Shown: positions 46,740 through 59,099, numbered from the stretch's first letter. The stretch is 64,000 bases of DNA from Loxodes magnus (GCA_946699065.1 CAMPDV010000698.1:124001-188000), one strand, 5' to 3'. The notes: generated by a model not told the origin, from the sequence alone. Numbers and translations are program-made.

Positions 46740-47895
46740 CAGAAAACTTTATTTTTAAAATTCAGGCTTAATTACTTTAAGAATCTCAACTAACTTACTC
46801 TACTTTTTATCTAGCAATTATATTTTTTATTTTTTAAGACAAAAAAGTAATTTTAGATGCTAAATTAAAACAAAAAATATAAATAAATTTTAAACATTAT
46901 TTAAGCTTTTTACGCTATAATATTTAAACATTTCTTATATTTATAATAAATATAGAGTTAACTCTTTATTAAATTTATCTATTTTTTATATTTAAATTTT
47001 AGTTTTATTATAAGTAAAAAATGCATGTTATATATGTTAGTAAATGTTTCAAATACAATCTTTATTTCATCAATTTTCAGTTAATCTTGTTATAGTCTCA
47101 TCTTTTACTTCTTTCTTTTTCCTTTTTAATTTCTAATAATTAAAATCTTCTTAATTTAAGCTTCTTGTGAAATATTTTTATTTATAAATCTAAATATTCC
47201 AAATAAAACACTTTTTGTTGGAAAATCTGTATTTTCTAATTTCATTTTTTAATAAAATTCAAAAAACTTGATTTCCATAATGTGATTGTAAGATAGCCAA
47301 TTTAAATCTATAAAACATGACTAGTTAAAAATTGAAATTGATGCTTAAAATATTTTCCTGAAATAATTCTCATGCTTGATTCAATTCTTTTAAAAATTCC
47401 AGTTATTCCTTTATCAATACTTCATATTACTAATTCTCCTCCATATTCTTCTTTAGGTAGTGTCAAAAGTCTGCATAGAGTTTTAAAGTGTCAAGGAGTA
47501 ACGTTCTTTAATGGCAGAGAATATAGAAAAAGTTAATAAATTTCAATAGATTTAAATCTACTACTAATAAAGATAAATTAAATTTCCTTCTTCATGCAGA
47601 CAATTCTAAGGTATGTTCCCATAGTTCCTTTGCTTGATATACTAGCCTTCTATTTTCAATTTTAATTATATATTTAAGCTTTCTTTTTAATAAATTAGAA
47701 GTATCATACTTATTAGTGCTATTTACACAAATTCATTAAAATACTTTGTTGTATTAATCTTTTTACTATTAAATTCTTATGTAGACTAGGGAAGAAATAT
47801 TGAATCATATCAGTATAACCACTAATAAATTTAATATTTTGTAAATTGATACCTAATTGAATGCTTCTTTTCTATATATACAAATTATTATAATC
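46740..47895 (-). pseudogene. LINE ORF2 thumb and C-terminal region
   Basis: Minus-strand reading gives F-K-T-L-C-R-L-L-T-L-P-K-E-E-Y-G-G (about 47450) and, after a frame change, F-I-D-L-N-W-L-S-Y near 47300. These match the thumb blocks C-R-T-F-I-L-P-K-V-E-Y-G and I-D-L-N-W-L-P-F of the reverse transcriptase at 18290-20155. The palm is not recognised, so the copy is 5'-truncated. It ends close to the SINE-E tail at 46722. Confidence 0.65.
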
Positions 47896-47899
47896 TTGA

Positions 47900-48110
47900 A
47901 ATAAAGATTTAATAAACGTAGATAGGTATAAGACAAAAAGAACAAGAGATAGTGTAGTGGAATATGATGAAGATTTGCAATTAATATGAGAAGAATTTCT
48001 ATTACCTGTAGGCTTACTTGAAGAAACGGAGATATATTGAAATATGGAAAGAGCTGTGCACCAACGAGGTGCTACGTGCTTTATAATAAAATTTATTTAT
48101 TAATTTATTA
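47900..48110 (+). pseudogene. LINE 3' end with terminal hairpin
   Basis: About 150 bases match the end of the LINE at 24240 (minus): D-R-Y-K-T-K-R-T-R-D-S-V-V-E ... E-E-F-L-L-P-V-G-L-L-E-E-T-E-I-Y, then TGA. The terminal hairpin (48050-48083) and (ATTT)n tail follow within nine bases. The protein-level match in a single frame in both copies shows that this TGA is the true ORF2 stop. It is a very short 5'-truncated insertion. Confidence 0.7.
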
Positions 48111-48234
48111 TTTTTTATATCTTAACATAGCATATTATATTATATTAAGATTAATCAACCTTTATTTGGCTAGATTTTTTAGAAATTTTTTATCATCAAT
48201 ATGTTTCAAAATTGTAATTTTCTAGTTTCTTTGG

Positions 48235-48730
48235 TAGTAAATTCTTATAAATTGCTTGTTTTTTCATCCTGTTATTGATTGAAAATCAAAGAAGCGCTAC
48301 CTTTTCTTGAATTGTCTCATAATTTTTGGTCTTCTATATATGGATTAAAAAAAATTATAATGAAATCTTCAGCTTTGCATTAGATAAATCTTTCATAGGA
48401 TGAATATACTTTTTCTGTTGTTAAGTCTTATTTTAATTAAAGTTTGTAGCAATTTATTTTCTTAATATCATATTTTTGCAATGTCTGCTTTTAATTTTTC
48501 TTTTTTAGTAAGTGAAGCCTGTAGATGAAATCTTTCCTCTTTTGGTTCTGTATCAAATAGTTATTTGATATAGATACAATCCAACTTATTAATTTTTATG
48601 ATACTATATTGTTTAAAAATCCCTTCTATTGTGTTAAACTGCATTTCCAATCATAAGGAGAGTGGCTATAAATAGTTTCTTATTTAAAGTCCTATTCCTC
48701 AACCAATTTGTTGAAAATAATAAAAGAGAT
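48235..48730 (-). pseudogene. ORF1-like gene of the ETY group, decayed
   Basis: Minus-strand reading shows L-E-M-Q-F-N-T-I-E near 48640 and, near 48300, P-Y-I-E-D-Q-K followed by D-F-Q-S-I-T-G-W-K-N-K-Q-F-I-R-I-Y, matching M-E-M-Q-F-N-T-I-E and the A-R-G-E-N-K-Q-V-I-R-I-Y signature of the other copies. Frame changes and missing residues mark it as dead. Confidence 0.55.
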
Positions 48731-49081
48731 AAAGATATTTATTTTAGATAGTTTAAATTCTTTTGCTAGCTTTTATTATAAAATCATTAATCTAAAAGTT
48801 GTTATTAATTCTGCTAATTTTTAAATGTTTTTGCAGGAGATATTTATTTCTTCGAAGTCATATCTTTATAATAAAGGTTATGAGAGTAAAGGAATATTTG
48901 AATTAATTGCTAAGAATCTATATATCTTTTATCAAAAGATGAGAAAATATTAGATCAGATTTTTGATGAAATCTTAAGTGCTATATTAAATCCCTTTTAA
49001 ATTTTACTTTTCAAGAAGCTGAATAATTATTATACTCTTAATACAATCAAAAAATAGTGAGGGAATTATTATATATAAATA
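48731..49081. other. AT-rich spacer
   Basis: Nothing recognisable apart from what may be the 5' part of the decayed gene to its left. Confidence 0.25.
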
Positions 49082-49390
49082 AATAGGGAGGAGTAATCCT
49101 CCAACTGAAACTGAGTTAAACTCTGGTATAAGAAGTACCCCATAGGTGAAGAACCAGCAAGAGAAGAGAAAACAAGATCGAATGGGCATCAAGTAGCATT
49201 AATGATGAAAGATGCAAGATACTAAGGTCTTTTGGGTAGAATTCCGATCACGGCCTTATAGAAGACAAAACTCAAAAGGGAATGCTATAACTGTGGAAGA
49301 TTTCAGCAAATAATTATTTTATCTTAAAAAACCTTAATTAAAGAGCTGCGCACCATTGAGATGCTATGCGCCTATGATCTCATTTATTTA
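49082..49390 (+). mobile_element. SINE-C copy 2 with shared 3' hairpin
   Basis: It aligns closely with 15697-16010 from the opening hairpin (GGAGGAGTAATCCTCC) to the terminal hairpin (49342-49372) and (ATTT)-type tail. The minus-strand open frame across its first half is not supported as a gene. Confidence 0.75.
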
Positions 49391-49589
49391 TCTTTTTTAA
49401 ATTCAATATAAAAAGATTATAAATGATGCATTACTAAAAAAATACTTTGCTCGCTTTATTTTGAAAAAATCAATTAATACTGAATGAATGAAGTTACTCG
49501 CTTAAAGCATTTTAGAAAATAATCTTGTTTTAAATTAAGCATGAACTAAGTAATAAGCAGTCAATAATAATGAAAAAAAGTATCCAAAA

Positions 49590-49850
49590 ACTTAAAATTA
49601 TATATCTTCTAACTATTAACTTTTATATCTAGATCCATCCTTATACTTATAAACTACTTATACATGACTCTTAACTTTGAACCACTCACCCTCATATATT
49701 CCTCCATCGGCATAGTAGTAAGTTCCTTTTCCTTACTTAAGATCTTCTAACTATTAATTTTCATATCGAGATCCATCCTTATACTTATAAACTCCATATC
49801 CATGTCTCTTATCTTTGAAGTACTCACCTTCATATATTGGTGAAGAGGAA
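49590..49850 (-). pseudogene. MORN-repeat gene fragment
   Basis: Minus-strand reading gives MORN units: Y-E-G-E-Y-F-K-D-K-R-H-G-Y-G-V-Y-K-Y, then G-K-G-T-Y-Y-Y-A-D-G-G-I-Y-E-G-E-W-F, with TAA/TAG read as Gln between them. Two segments of about 120 bp are near-identical tandem copies. MORN repeats usually sit in membrane-associated or cytoskeletal scaffolding proteins. The upstream end runs straight into SINE-B sequence and the downstream end lacks a recognisable terminus, so this is a broken piece of a longer gene. Confidence 0.6.
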
Positions 49851-50195
49851 AAGGACATCTTCATCATAGAATGGAGAAAGGTAATACACATAATTGACTG
49901 TTGTCTTCCTCTACTTTGGTTGTACTTTGGAAACATGTTTATTAGTTCTCGGTAATGGTGCTATTCCTTTCAATAACTTGACTCAATGTGTTTTTTCTTT
50001 CAAAATATTTTTCATCAGAGGTTGGGAAAATAGAATACCTATAATAGATTTTGTCTCCCTCTACTTTTATTTACTCTACGATGCAATATGTAATTGACCT
50101 GAAGATCTCAAGTAATATTTAATTTAATCAATATTGAACAGTAAAAGAGCTGCGCACTATCGAAGTGCTCCGAGCTCTCTATACTAATTTTTAAA
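49835..50195 (+). mobile_element. SINE-B copy 3, internally duplicated, with shared 3' hairpin
   Basis: The CATCAGAGGTTGGG-type segment of SINE-B occurs twice (about 49865 and 50015), as in the copy at 16795-17252. The terminal hairpin is at 50146-50178. It is more diverged than the other two copies and overlaps the MORN fragment boundary and the 3' flank of the gag gene on the other strand. Confidence 0.6.
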
Positions 50196-50505
50196 ATTGT
50201 CCAAAAGCAGTAAATCACTGCCGTTTAAAATTTTTTTTTAAGTTTAAAATTTCTTGATTGAAAAGATCGTGTTGTCTTCTATTTGGTCCAATTACTTTTG
50301 GAATCTTATAATTGTAGGTTTTCTGCAAATCTATTCATTCTTGCTACAATAAAACTGTTCCCTCTTCTTTTGTTATTAGGTTCAATATTGTCTTTAAAAA
50401 TTTCGGAATTTCAGACAGTTTAGATGCAAGTGTTTTTCGCTATTGCAATAGTATCATTTTCTTTATTTTTTTCCTCAGGGATCAATTTTCTATGGCTCTT
50501 ATTAT

Positions 50506-50982
50506 TCAATTTCCATAATATATATCATAATTTTCGCTGACTGGATTAGCTTTTTTAACTTTGGAGTCTCTTTTAGCTTTGTAAGTTATTTTAAATATAT
50601 TCATTTTAGTCCTAAATCTTTTGTACTTGGAAGTTCGTTTAGCTAAACCATTCTTGCTAGTATTTCCATAATGTATCGAGCTATCCCTTCTGAGGTCTAA
50701 AGTGTCTTGAAGTCCATGTTGAAACTGTTCCGATACCTTCGAGTTCTCCATCCATAGTTTCTTAACCACTTCCTGAAGGTTTAGCGCTACTTTAATAAGC
50801 TACTACATACACTTCTAACCGGAAGGATTAAACTCTGAAACCTCTTAGGGCAGTACGGACTTTCAAGACTTATCTTCCGATGTTGATGTTTTGAGTCACT
50901 TTCTGGATTTTTATTTTCCTTGTATTTTTGCTACGTACCAGGCTCCTAAGAGCAGGAAAAATTATTTTCTGAAGTCCGCCAT
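50506..50982 (-). CDS. ORF1/gag-like protein, possibly continuing downstream
   Basis: ATG (M-A-D-F-R-K-Q-F-F) gives 158 residues in one frame to a TGA at 50506. It has K-S-V-L-P-Q-E-V-S-E-F-N-P-S-G-Q, the Q-L-I-K-V-A-L-N-L-Q block and a basic tail (K-R-T-S-K-Y-K-R-F-R-T-K). No zinc knuckle is seen. Beyond this TGA a neighbouring frame keeps reading sensibly to about 50230 (I-P-E-E-K-N-K-E-N-D), so the TGA may be Trp followed by a frameshift, or the real stop. Its 5' leader of about 1.3 kb with the tandem array is preserved (right inverted-repeat arm). Confidence 0.55.
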
Positions 50983-52293
50983 TTTTTATTATTTTTTATC
51001 ATTTTTATAATTAATTATTTTACTTATACCAACTTTCTTTTTATTAAAAGCAATTTATTTACTATAAATTTTATTTTTATTTTTATTTCTTTTTTTGATT
51101 TTAATTATTTTTCTGGCTTATAACATTTTTAGTAATTCTAATTATTTATGTTTATTTTTATTTCATCTTATAGTTTATTTCTTAGTCATAGAATAAGTGT
51201 TTTTTTAATTTTTAAGTAAATTTAATTTTTTAATAAACTTAATATTTTAATTAAATATTTATTATATTTTAATTTTGTTAAAATATATTTATTAATGTTT
51301 AATTTTATTTTTTCAATTTTATTATTAAAAAATTTATTTTTATATTTTTTTATTTTAAATAATTCTAAAACTCTTAAACATACATTAAATATATCTTAAA
51401 CATATCTTAAACATACCTTAAACATACCTTAAACATATCCTAAACACTTAATCTTGCAAAAAATCAACTTAAAACGTAAATATTTTTAGATTAAATTACT
51501 TTGTATCTTCTTAAAGTTTTATTCTTCTATAACTTAAATTTAATTTATTTTAGTTTAAATTTTTATTCTTAGTTTTCTGTCTTTTTAAGATAAAAAAGTT
51601 GAGAATAAAGAAATAATTAGCAAAATCTGGTTTATTAAAGATAAGATAATTAGAATAAATATAATTATTTTAGATAAAAAGTTTGATTCTAGTTATGCAA
51701 GTATAAGGGATCTTATTTCAGTTTTTCTAAATATTATCCTTCATAAAGGCATCTAATACTTTTTACTATTAGTATAAATATCAAAATAATTTAGAGTTAA
51801 TTTAAGACCGAAAAATAGTAAAAAGGTTAGTATTTAGTAGTAATAGAAACAACTATCTTGTACCAAAATTCCATAATTTAAGAATACAAATTCGTAATTA
51901 AATCTGAGCATTAACTTACAAAATAAAAAAAACTAATCATGTAAAAATACCAATACATAGCAAGAACTTGCGGGAAGAACTCGAAATAATTATAATTCAG
52001 ATGGTAACTTTCAAAGATAAATATCTAATCCTATTTAGCTTGAACAAAGCTTACTTAAAAGCAATTATATATAAAGTAAACAACTTCAATAAATCAAGCT
52101 TTGTGCTAATAGATAAGCAAGAGGAATACGATATTTTAAAAACTAATCTGATAGTGAAATAAACAACAGAAAATAAAACATTAAATTAATCCAAATTCAA
52201 CTATCTAACTATATAAACCATCTAAATAAGAACGTATAAAGTTATTTTTAAATAGTGGATTTCGTCTTTGCTAAAGGTTAATATAGCTATCAG
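50693..52293 (-). repeat. inverted-repeat arm, right (partner 36378-37973)
   Basis: Reverse complement of 36378-37973 with high identity. On the minus strand it starts at the same bases as the left arm, carries the 11-bp array at about 51370-51440, and leads into the gag-like gene at 50982. About 12.7 kb separates the arms. The short antisense open frames in both arms (36513-36707 and 51968-52162) differ by many amino-acid changes and are not called as genes. Confidence 0.8.
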
Positions 52294-53795
52294 TAAGATA
52301 TAAGCATTTTTAGAATTTAGATTAGAAGGAAGAATATAACCGAAAAAAAGAAATCTGATATTTTAAGAAAATTTCAGCATTTTCATATAAATGGTGATAA
52401 TATAAGATTTTCAGTCTCAATAATAGGAAAAAAAGAGAACATGAAGTTTTAGAGAAGATATTGAAATAAAAAGTAAAATAATAGTCAAAAGCAATAACTC
52501 TTTAATATTGATTCAAAATTTCTAAAGCTGTAAATAGTTTCTTAGTACGTTTCTATAAATTCAGATTTGCTTGCTTATTTAATTAATCTTCTTTCTATGC
52601 CTTCTAGAGGCAAAACTATCTCTTGCTTGTACTTACGCTAAAAAAAATGATGATATGCTAGGAGGAAAAAATTTTGCTCTTCTTACATATTTACTAATTA
52701 ATTCAAGGAATATTCATTTCTTTCAGCTACAAACCTTTATTAAATTCTACTGATTTATAGAACTATAATAAATCTAAGGTTAAAAATGCTAGTAAGAATG
52801 CCTTGCGTATTTAAAAATTCATGCGCTACAAAAAGGCTAGATTTTTGATAAATCTTATTACACTTAATGAAGCATTAAGGCTAATTTTAGTTTAAGCCAA
52901 AACTGACTCAATGTTAATTCAATAAACTGCTTCTTTATTTATAATAAATCTACATACACTTATCTTACATCCTGTTCATACTCTATAATTCCTGGTTTAA
53001 GCAAAGACTAATATCAATCTCTTCTCATAACTCTTATTTACTGAGAGATTTTAATTCTAAGAAAATAACTTTATATCTTATAAGAATATAATCGGTGATT
53101 TAGTATAATTAATCAAAAGCAGCAGTCTTATGCGAAAAACCATAGTTATTAAGTTCTTTTTAGCAAGAACTCATTTTATTTAGACTTTGCTTTTATTCAA
53201 TTTCAGGATTAGAAATATCAATGCACTATATCTCGAGATCCTAGTTATAGAAACATCTAAATAGATAAAATAATTTTCTTCAGTATCCTTTTTTTGCTTT
53301 TAAACATAGCTAAGCCTTAGATTCATAGTTAGCAAGTATTTTTGGGTTGCTATAATGTTGATATTTTCCATTTTATATAGCTTATTTGATTTATAACAAA
53401 AACGAAAGCAAAAGGATTAATTAAGTCAAATAGCAACTTACTTAATCATAAAGTGGTAAATATATAAGGTAACTAGATATTTATAACAAGTAGTCTAAAG
53501 CTTGTTTTATATCTTTAATAGTTTAGAGACATTAAATTTCTTGTCCATTTGCTCGTACTAGCATTTATACGTACATTTTTATAACAAGATAAAAATGATT
53601 TCTCAATATAAGGTATAATTATAAATAGATCTATAACCTTCTATAGCTTAGACTAACTATATAGTAATAAGTATTTTATTAAATTAAAGAGACTTTAGTT
53701 AATTCTAAAGTAAATAAATTTAAATTTTTTAATAAATATAACTAAAATAATTATAAAGGAATATTGACATTAAAATAGGCTAAATGTAAGAAGCT
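52294..53795. other. AT-rich region, nothing recognised
   Basis: No gene or repeat copy is identified. Confidence 0.3.
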
Positions 53796-53799
53796 TACT

Positions 53800-54430
53800 T
53801 ATTTCCTGGTTTTACAACCCATTTCCAAGTAGTCGATTTATATCAGTGATAGAACTACTGTACTCTCCAATCTACTCTTTTCTACTGTTCTAATTCCTGA
53901 TTAAGTGTCAATTTCTTTTTATATATAATTCTCAAGGGATAGCAGAACATCTTCCTAAAATATTATGATATTTTCCCTTCTAATAAGTATCTCTCTTCTC
54001 AATAAGTTCTACCTATTATAGAAAAATTAGGACTGTTGGTAAAGGTGCTTTTCGCTTCTGCAAGAAATAGCATTTCTTCGTAATTAACTAAGATAATTTC
54101 TTGAAGGTGCAGGAGCACTATCTTGTTCCAGATCATTTTATCCTCTATTTCCTGTTTTTATGTTTGTCATTTTTTGATTTTCAATTGCATTTTTGCCAAT
54201 TTTCTTATATTTTTTCATGCCTATCTCCCAGTTCTGTTAGCTTTTATTGCTAAATTTTAGATTGTTTGCTCTTGTTTTGTGATATGCTTTAAATGGGTAT
54301 AGATCTCACTTTCAGACAGATATCTTGATTTTTCTACTGTTATATTTAGTCTCTTCATTAACTTATATGACTAAATAGCTTTTTTATATTTTTATCTTTT
54401 TTTGTATCAACTTCTTCTTTATTAATTCAA
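53800..54430 (-). pseudogene. ORF1/gag-like gene, decayed
   Basis: Minus-strand reading is a helical Lys/Glu/Gln-rich protein (R-L-N-I-T-V-E-K-S-R-Y, T-K-Q-E-Q-T-I-Q-N-L-A-I), followed near 53960 by R-Y-L-L-E-G-K-I-S, which corresponds to the family motif after the knuckle. The knuckle itself is not preserved. The assignment rests on layout and this motif. Confidence 0.4.
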
Positions 54431-54539
54431 ATGTCAGTTTTAATGTTTTTACATATTTATTATGAGTATAAATAATTAAATGCTTGAGCTTTGAAAAGTT
54501 AATTATAGGCATTAAGAAAACAGAAGTTAGCAAAATCTT

Positions 54540-55330
54540 AGAAAAACTAGGAACAGGGAAAGGATTCTAAAAAAATCGCCCATAAATCAAAAGTTCCATC
54601 ACTGAAGATAACCTAGAAATAGGCTAAAAATATTATTCACTTGGGAGACTCAAATTTTACCACAGAGTAGTAAATAAGCTATGGCTAGCTGATAAAAATG
54701 GAACTGGACCTCCAGAAAAAGGTCAAAGAAATAATGAAAAAAAGCAATTAGAGATTTTTGAAAAACTTGAAATAGTAGAGGAGAAAGAATCGAGATTCAT
54801 GACTTAAGAAAGAGATCTTAAGTCTCCTGAAATATTTCACAAGAACAGAACAACCAAGTATAGAACTAGCAATAGAAGTAGAAAGAACTGAGCAAAAAGA
54901 TAGAAAAAATAGAGTAAATCACCAAAAATTGCAGCGTTAAATGAAACTAAAGGAATAGTGAAATAAACCAATGATAATAGAAGGTTAGAAAACTGTAGGT
55001 TTAAACCTAAACGAGAAATGAAAAGATACCATTACAGTATCTCTAAAACGCGACTTTGAAAAGAAGCTAGAAATTTTACATTAAATAAGAGTTCTGAAAC
55101 TACTAGAAGAAGCTGTAAAAAAAAAAGAAGAAATTATCAGATAAAAATAAAAAGAGAAATATATAATACAACAAATTCGGGAAAATGTACAAGAAAATAG
55201 GTACCAATCACTATCTAGGCAAAAAATACATCAAAGATAAAATAAATATCAAGGAGAAGAGTTTGAAAGATTTTCAAACTTTAGAATTCAGCCTCTAAAA
55301 CAATCCAGAGGATGGCGGAAAAGAGGTTAA
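54540..55330 (+). pseudogene. ORF1/gag-like gene, decayed
   Basis: It is homologous along its length to 10411-11200 and 1270-2110, sharing blocks such as the GAATAGGCTAAAAATA region near 54620 and the coiled coil near 54880-54960. The knuckle and post-knuckle motifs are eroded (E-K-Y near 55155). Several frame changes are required. Confidence 0.5.
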
Positions 55331-56775
55331 AATACCTCCAAAAAATTCAAGCCTTAAATTTTGAATTTATATTTGTAAGATAATTTAATTTTAAATTTTC
55401 TTTAATTAAATTTCTGCTTAATGAATTTTTATATTGTAATTTTCTTTTTAGAGTTAAAAATTAAAATAGTAAATAAAAAAATTCAGGAATTTAAAAATTA
55501 TTTTTAAAAAGTATAAATACTATTAAAAGCATATAGATGAAACAAATAAAAACAAAATATAAGATTAAAATTTTTAAATATAAAAAATAAGTTTTAAGTG
55601 AAAAACTTTTAATTTAATTTTAAAAAAGTTTACTTTCAATTAAAAAAATTTAACAAAATTATTGAAAGAAAATAAAATAAAATCTAAAATAAAAAAAAAA
55701 AGAGAAAATATTTTAAATCATAAAAATATAAAAATTTGCTTTCGATCAGATTTTATTTAATAAGAATATTTTTTGAAAAATTAATTGGTCTATTCATAAA
55801 AGATTCAAAAGAATTAAAGTATTAATAATATTAGAAAAATACTTTTAGAATAAAGTGAATTTATACATATTTCTTCTCTGAATTTTTCAATAAACTATAA
55901 AAAATAAGGGTATATAGTTTTGTTATTTTTTCAATAAAATACTTAAAACTAAAGTTTAGAGATGTTAAAATGCAAAATAAGAATATTAAATTATTTGGAA
56001 ATTATTCTAAAGTTATTCAATTAGATTTATGTATATATGTAACCATTAATCGCAGTAAATAAGGATAATAAACCTTAAGAAAAAAATGGATTATTCGCAA
56101 AAACAAAATAGAATGATATGAAAGAAATAGATGACGGACAGGTGTATTTTAATTATTAAACTTTTCTATTCTCTTAACTATAGCTATTAAACACTTATCC
56201 ATTAGCAGCTAATATTCAATATTCTTACTTTTCCATCAATTAATAGGAACATTATACTTTACTAAGTACTTGTTAAGGAAAATCTAATTGTAAGCATTTG
56301 TTACTCTTTTATTATGCATTATTATTAAAAGAGACATCAAATATTATAAAGCTAGCATATGTCTATCACAGTAAATACTTATATATTCAATATAAGCATT
56401 TTAAATAAAATATAGCAAAGCTTATAACTAAATTAGTTTCTGTCTAAACAACAAAAGGATATTAACTTCTATTTTTAGATTTATTATCTGATAAATAAAA
56501 TAAATTTTGATAATCTGCTATTAAAATAAAAAACTAATAGCAATACTTAATATATACTTTATAACTAATTTAGGAATTAAAATAAAAATATAAATTTAGT
56601 ATTCTTAGTAAAGAATACTACTAGAATATACAGTTATTTAATCATAAAATATAATTACTATTATTTAAATTTCATAAATTAAAAGTAGAATATGTTTATT
56701 TAAAGCATTATAAGATAAATAAGCAAAATCAGAAAATAAGAAAGTAAAACTAAAATTATTATAAAAGCTTACTAA
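55331..56775. other. AT-rich region, nothing recognised
   Basis: Long A-rich stretch without an identified gene or repeat. Confidence 0.3.
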
Positions 56776-56779
56776 ATGA

Positions 56780-57485
56780 AGCCCCTAATATTTAGTATTC
56801 AAAGAAGAAAAAGTTTTAAGTATGTGACTTCATTAAAATAAAATTGAAGAAAGTAACACAAGAACAATAAATTAGGAATCAAATTAAAAAATAATCTAAT
56901 TATTTGAAGAATGGTTTGAAAAGCTAACAAAATTAAAAAAAGATAGAAAGAAAGTAAAAATATAACAATTAAAAATTTATTTTGTAAATAATATAATTTA
57001 TTAAATTAATTATATCACTTCTGATTACTTAAAAGTAGATTTAGCAGCTGTTCTTGGATAATAAATCCCAATAAAGCTAAATAAATGAAGACTCTAAGGA
57101 TATTAAGAAAAAGTAAAAGTTAGTTTACATTTATAATTAGAAACTTATATTAGATGTTGATTCTGTAAAAGGTTAGTATACGTGGCAAAACAGCAACGAT
57201 AAATAAAAAATTTCGATAATAGAAGAAAAAAGACTAGGGAACAAATGTGTTAAATATCGCTCGCCAGAAAGTTAAATTTAAAGAAGAAAATTTCACTATG
57301 AAATAGAATTACATGAATCAAAAGGAAATAAAATAAGATAAAAATTAAGAAAACGATAAAAAGAGTTACAAGTAGAATATTCTTAAAAAGAGCTAGAAGA
57401 GAACTGAGCTAAAAAGAAAGAATAAAAAAATCTATCAACAATTTAGGAATCAACAAGATACATTTCATAAAAAACTGATTAATAA
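56780..57485 (+). CDS. possible gene of unknown family, frame change near 57065
   Basis: One frame gives coherent protein from about 56780 to 57065 (F-K-E-E-K-V-L-S-M-W-L-H-Q-N-K-I, E-E-W-F-E-K-L-T-K-L, I-T-S-D-Y-L-K-V-D-L-A-A-V). Another continues from there to about 57485 (L-D-V-D-S-V-K-G-Q-Y-T-W-Q-N, a charged helical tail K-E-L-Q-V-E-Y-S-Q-K-E-L-E-E). The switch could be a frameshift mutation, a very short intron or two unrelated readings. There is no recognised domain, no clear start, and no in-frame TGA in the second part. The composition is unlike the gag genes. Confidence 0.35.
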
Positions 57486-57499
57486 AACTTTTATATTTT

Positions 57500-58306
57500 A
57501 TTAATTAATGAAATTTAACCTCTCATTTTATGCTAAAAAGCTGAGAGGGATCTGTTTAAATTATTGTTAAAGGCAAAGTTCCTCTTGGAGTTGCCAGTTT
57601 CTTGAATATCTTTTCCCTGTAGAATTATCCATTCGAGTAATATATCTTGGCTAGTTTCTTCCATAATTCTCTCGATTTTTTTTTTGAACTCTAAACATTG
57701 TCTCATTTGGTGATTCGTCTACATGCAGTAATAACATCTTTTGAGCACTCTTTTTTGTCTTGGCTATTGTTCTTTAGGTTTTTTTCACAGCAAGGACGGA
57801 GAGTATTGCGATAGGTTCCACGTTCATCTTGTTCAGCTGAATCTAAGGTTGAAGTTGGAGTGAGTTTGGAAATTAGCTGTCACTCCAGGAAATTCCACTT
57901 AGGATTCTTTCGTCTTGGTGATCTCTTCCTTGAGGTAATAGATAGCAGTTTACATTTCTTGGAACTCTAATGGTTCTTGCGAGACTTTTTCAAGTCTCGC
58001 CCACATTTGTGCATCCTCAAATCTGAGAGCTCCCACTAGCTTACATAATTCTTCGACGTCGTAAGGGACATCCAATTCTTCGAAGTTAACTTGGTAATAA
58101 TCTTCCTCTTGTACCTTGAAAGGTCTGATTTTTTAAGGTGATTAGATTTGGTTAAGTTTCTATTTCTTCAGGACTATGTTTTAGGTTAGTCCTGCTTCAT
58201 AGTCGTGTTTCTAAGGCTTGTGCGGAGGAGTTACTTAATGAGTCCTACCTACTCTTGGCTTCTTTAACTCCTTGGTATCTAGAAAGCCTTTTCTTATTCC
58301 TGCCAT
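57500..58306 (-). CDS. ORF1/gag-like zinc-knuckle protein, apparently intact
   Basis: ATG (M-A-G-I-R-K-G-F-L-D) opens about 255 residues in one frame with no shift. Residues 70-170 are acidic and helical (E-E-L-C-K-L-V-G-A-L-R-F-E-D-A, Y-Y-L-K-E-E-I-T-K-T-K). The knuckle C-Y-Y-C-M-Q-T-N-H-Q-M-R-Q-C lies near 57725, a perfect CX2CX4HX4C, followed by W-I-I-L-Q-G-K-D-I. The region is less AT-rich than its flanks, which suggests a younger insertion. No in-frame TGA ends it at the expected place; the frame runs into a hairpin (CTCTCAGC...ATGAGAG) and the tail near 57500, so the stop is uncertain. It is presumed to bind element RNA. Confidence 0.65.
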
Positions 58307-59095
58307 TTTTAACTGTATATTATTACTAATAAAACTTAACTAAAATTTGGATGATGCTATTAAAGGGGAAATCCGATAATTTATTATTATTATAATTTAT
58401 TAAATATTATATTAAGAATTACTTTACAATTAATAGCAACAAGTATGCTTATCAAGAAATAAACATTAAATAACTAACATTTCCAAAGCTTAAATAATAC
58501 TAAATTAAAAAGCATAAGAAAACCCAAAAAGGAAAATTCTTTAACAAATAGATTAATTATAATATTTATTCTAGCAAACATTTTAATATATTTAGAGATA
58601 AGATTAAATAAATTGAAAATGATGAATGCTATTAATTAGTATAAAGATAGATAAAGTAACTCTTTAATTAAAACTTTATTACTTCTGCATACATAAAAAA
58701 TCCAAATGATTTAAATAATAAAACTTCTTAATTCCTTAAAAATAAAAATCTTCATAACTTTTGCTCCTTAATGATTCCTGACCTTTAATTTTTAATTAGT
58801 TTAAATTATAAAAAATATTGATTAATTTTAGATAAATTTAATAGATAACTAGTATATATTTTTAATTAAATGTATATTGCTTGAGGAACAAAAAATTAAC
58901 AATTTAACATATTTTTTTAAGAACCTTGTAAAATGTATTAATAATAAATTTTCTACTTTCTAATAATAATAATAATAGATGAAGTAAAAGTCAAGAAATA
59001 TTTTTTCCGGTATTTCAACCTCTTATCGATTAACGTCTTTTCCTGCTAAAGACGAGAGGGTTTTGCTGGTACTCCAACCAAGAGGATAGGTCATC
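58307..59095. other. AT-rich spacer
   Basis: No gene is recognised; the right end holds the 3' UTR of the element that follows on the minus strand. Confidence 0.3.
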
Positions 59096-59099
59096 AAAA

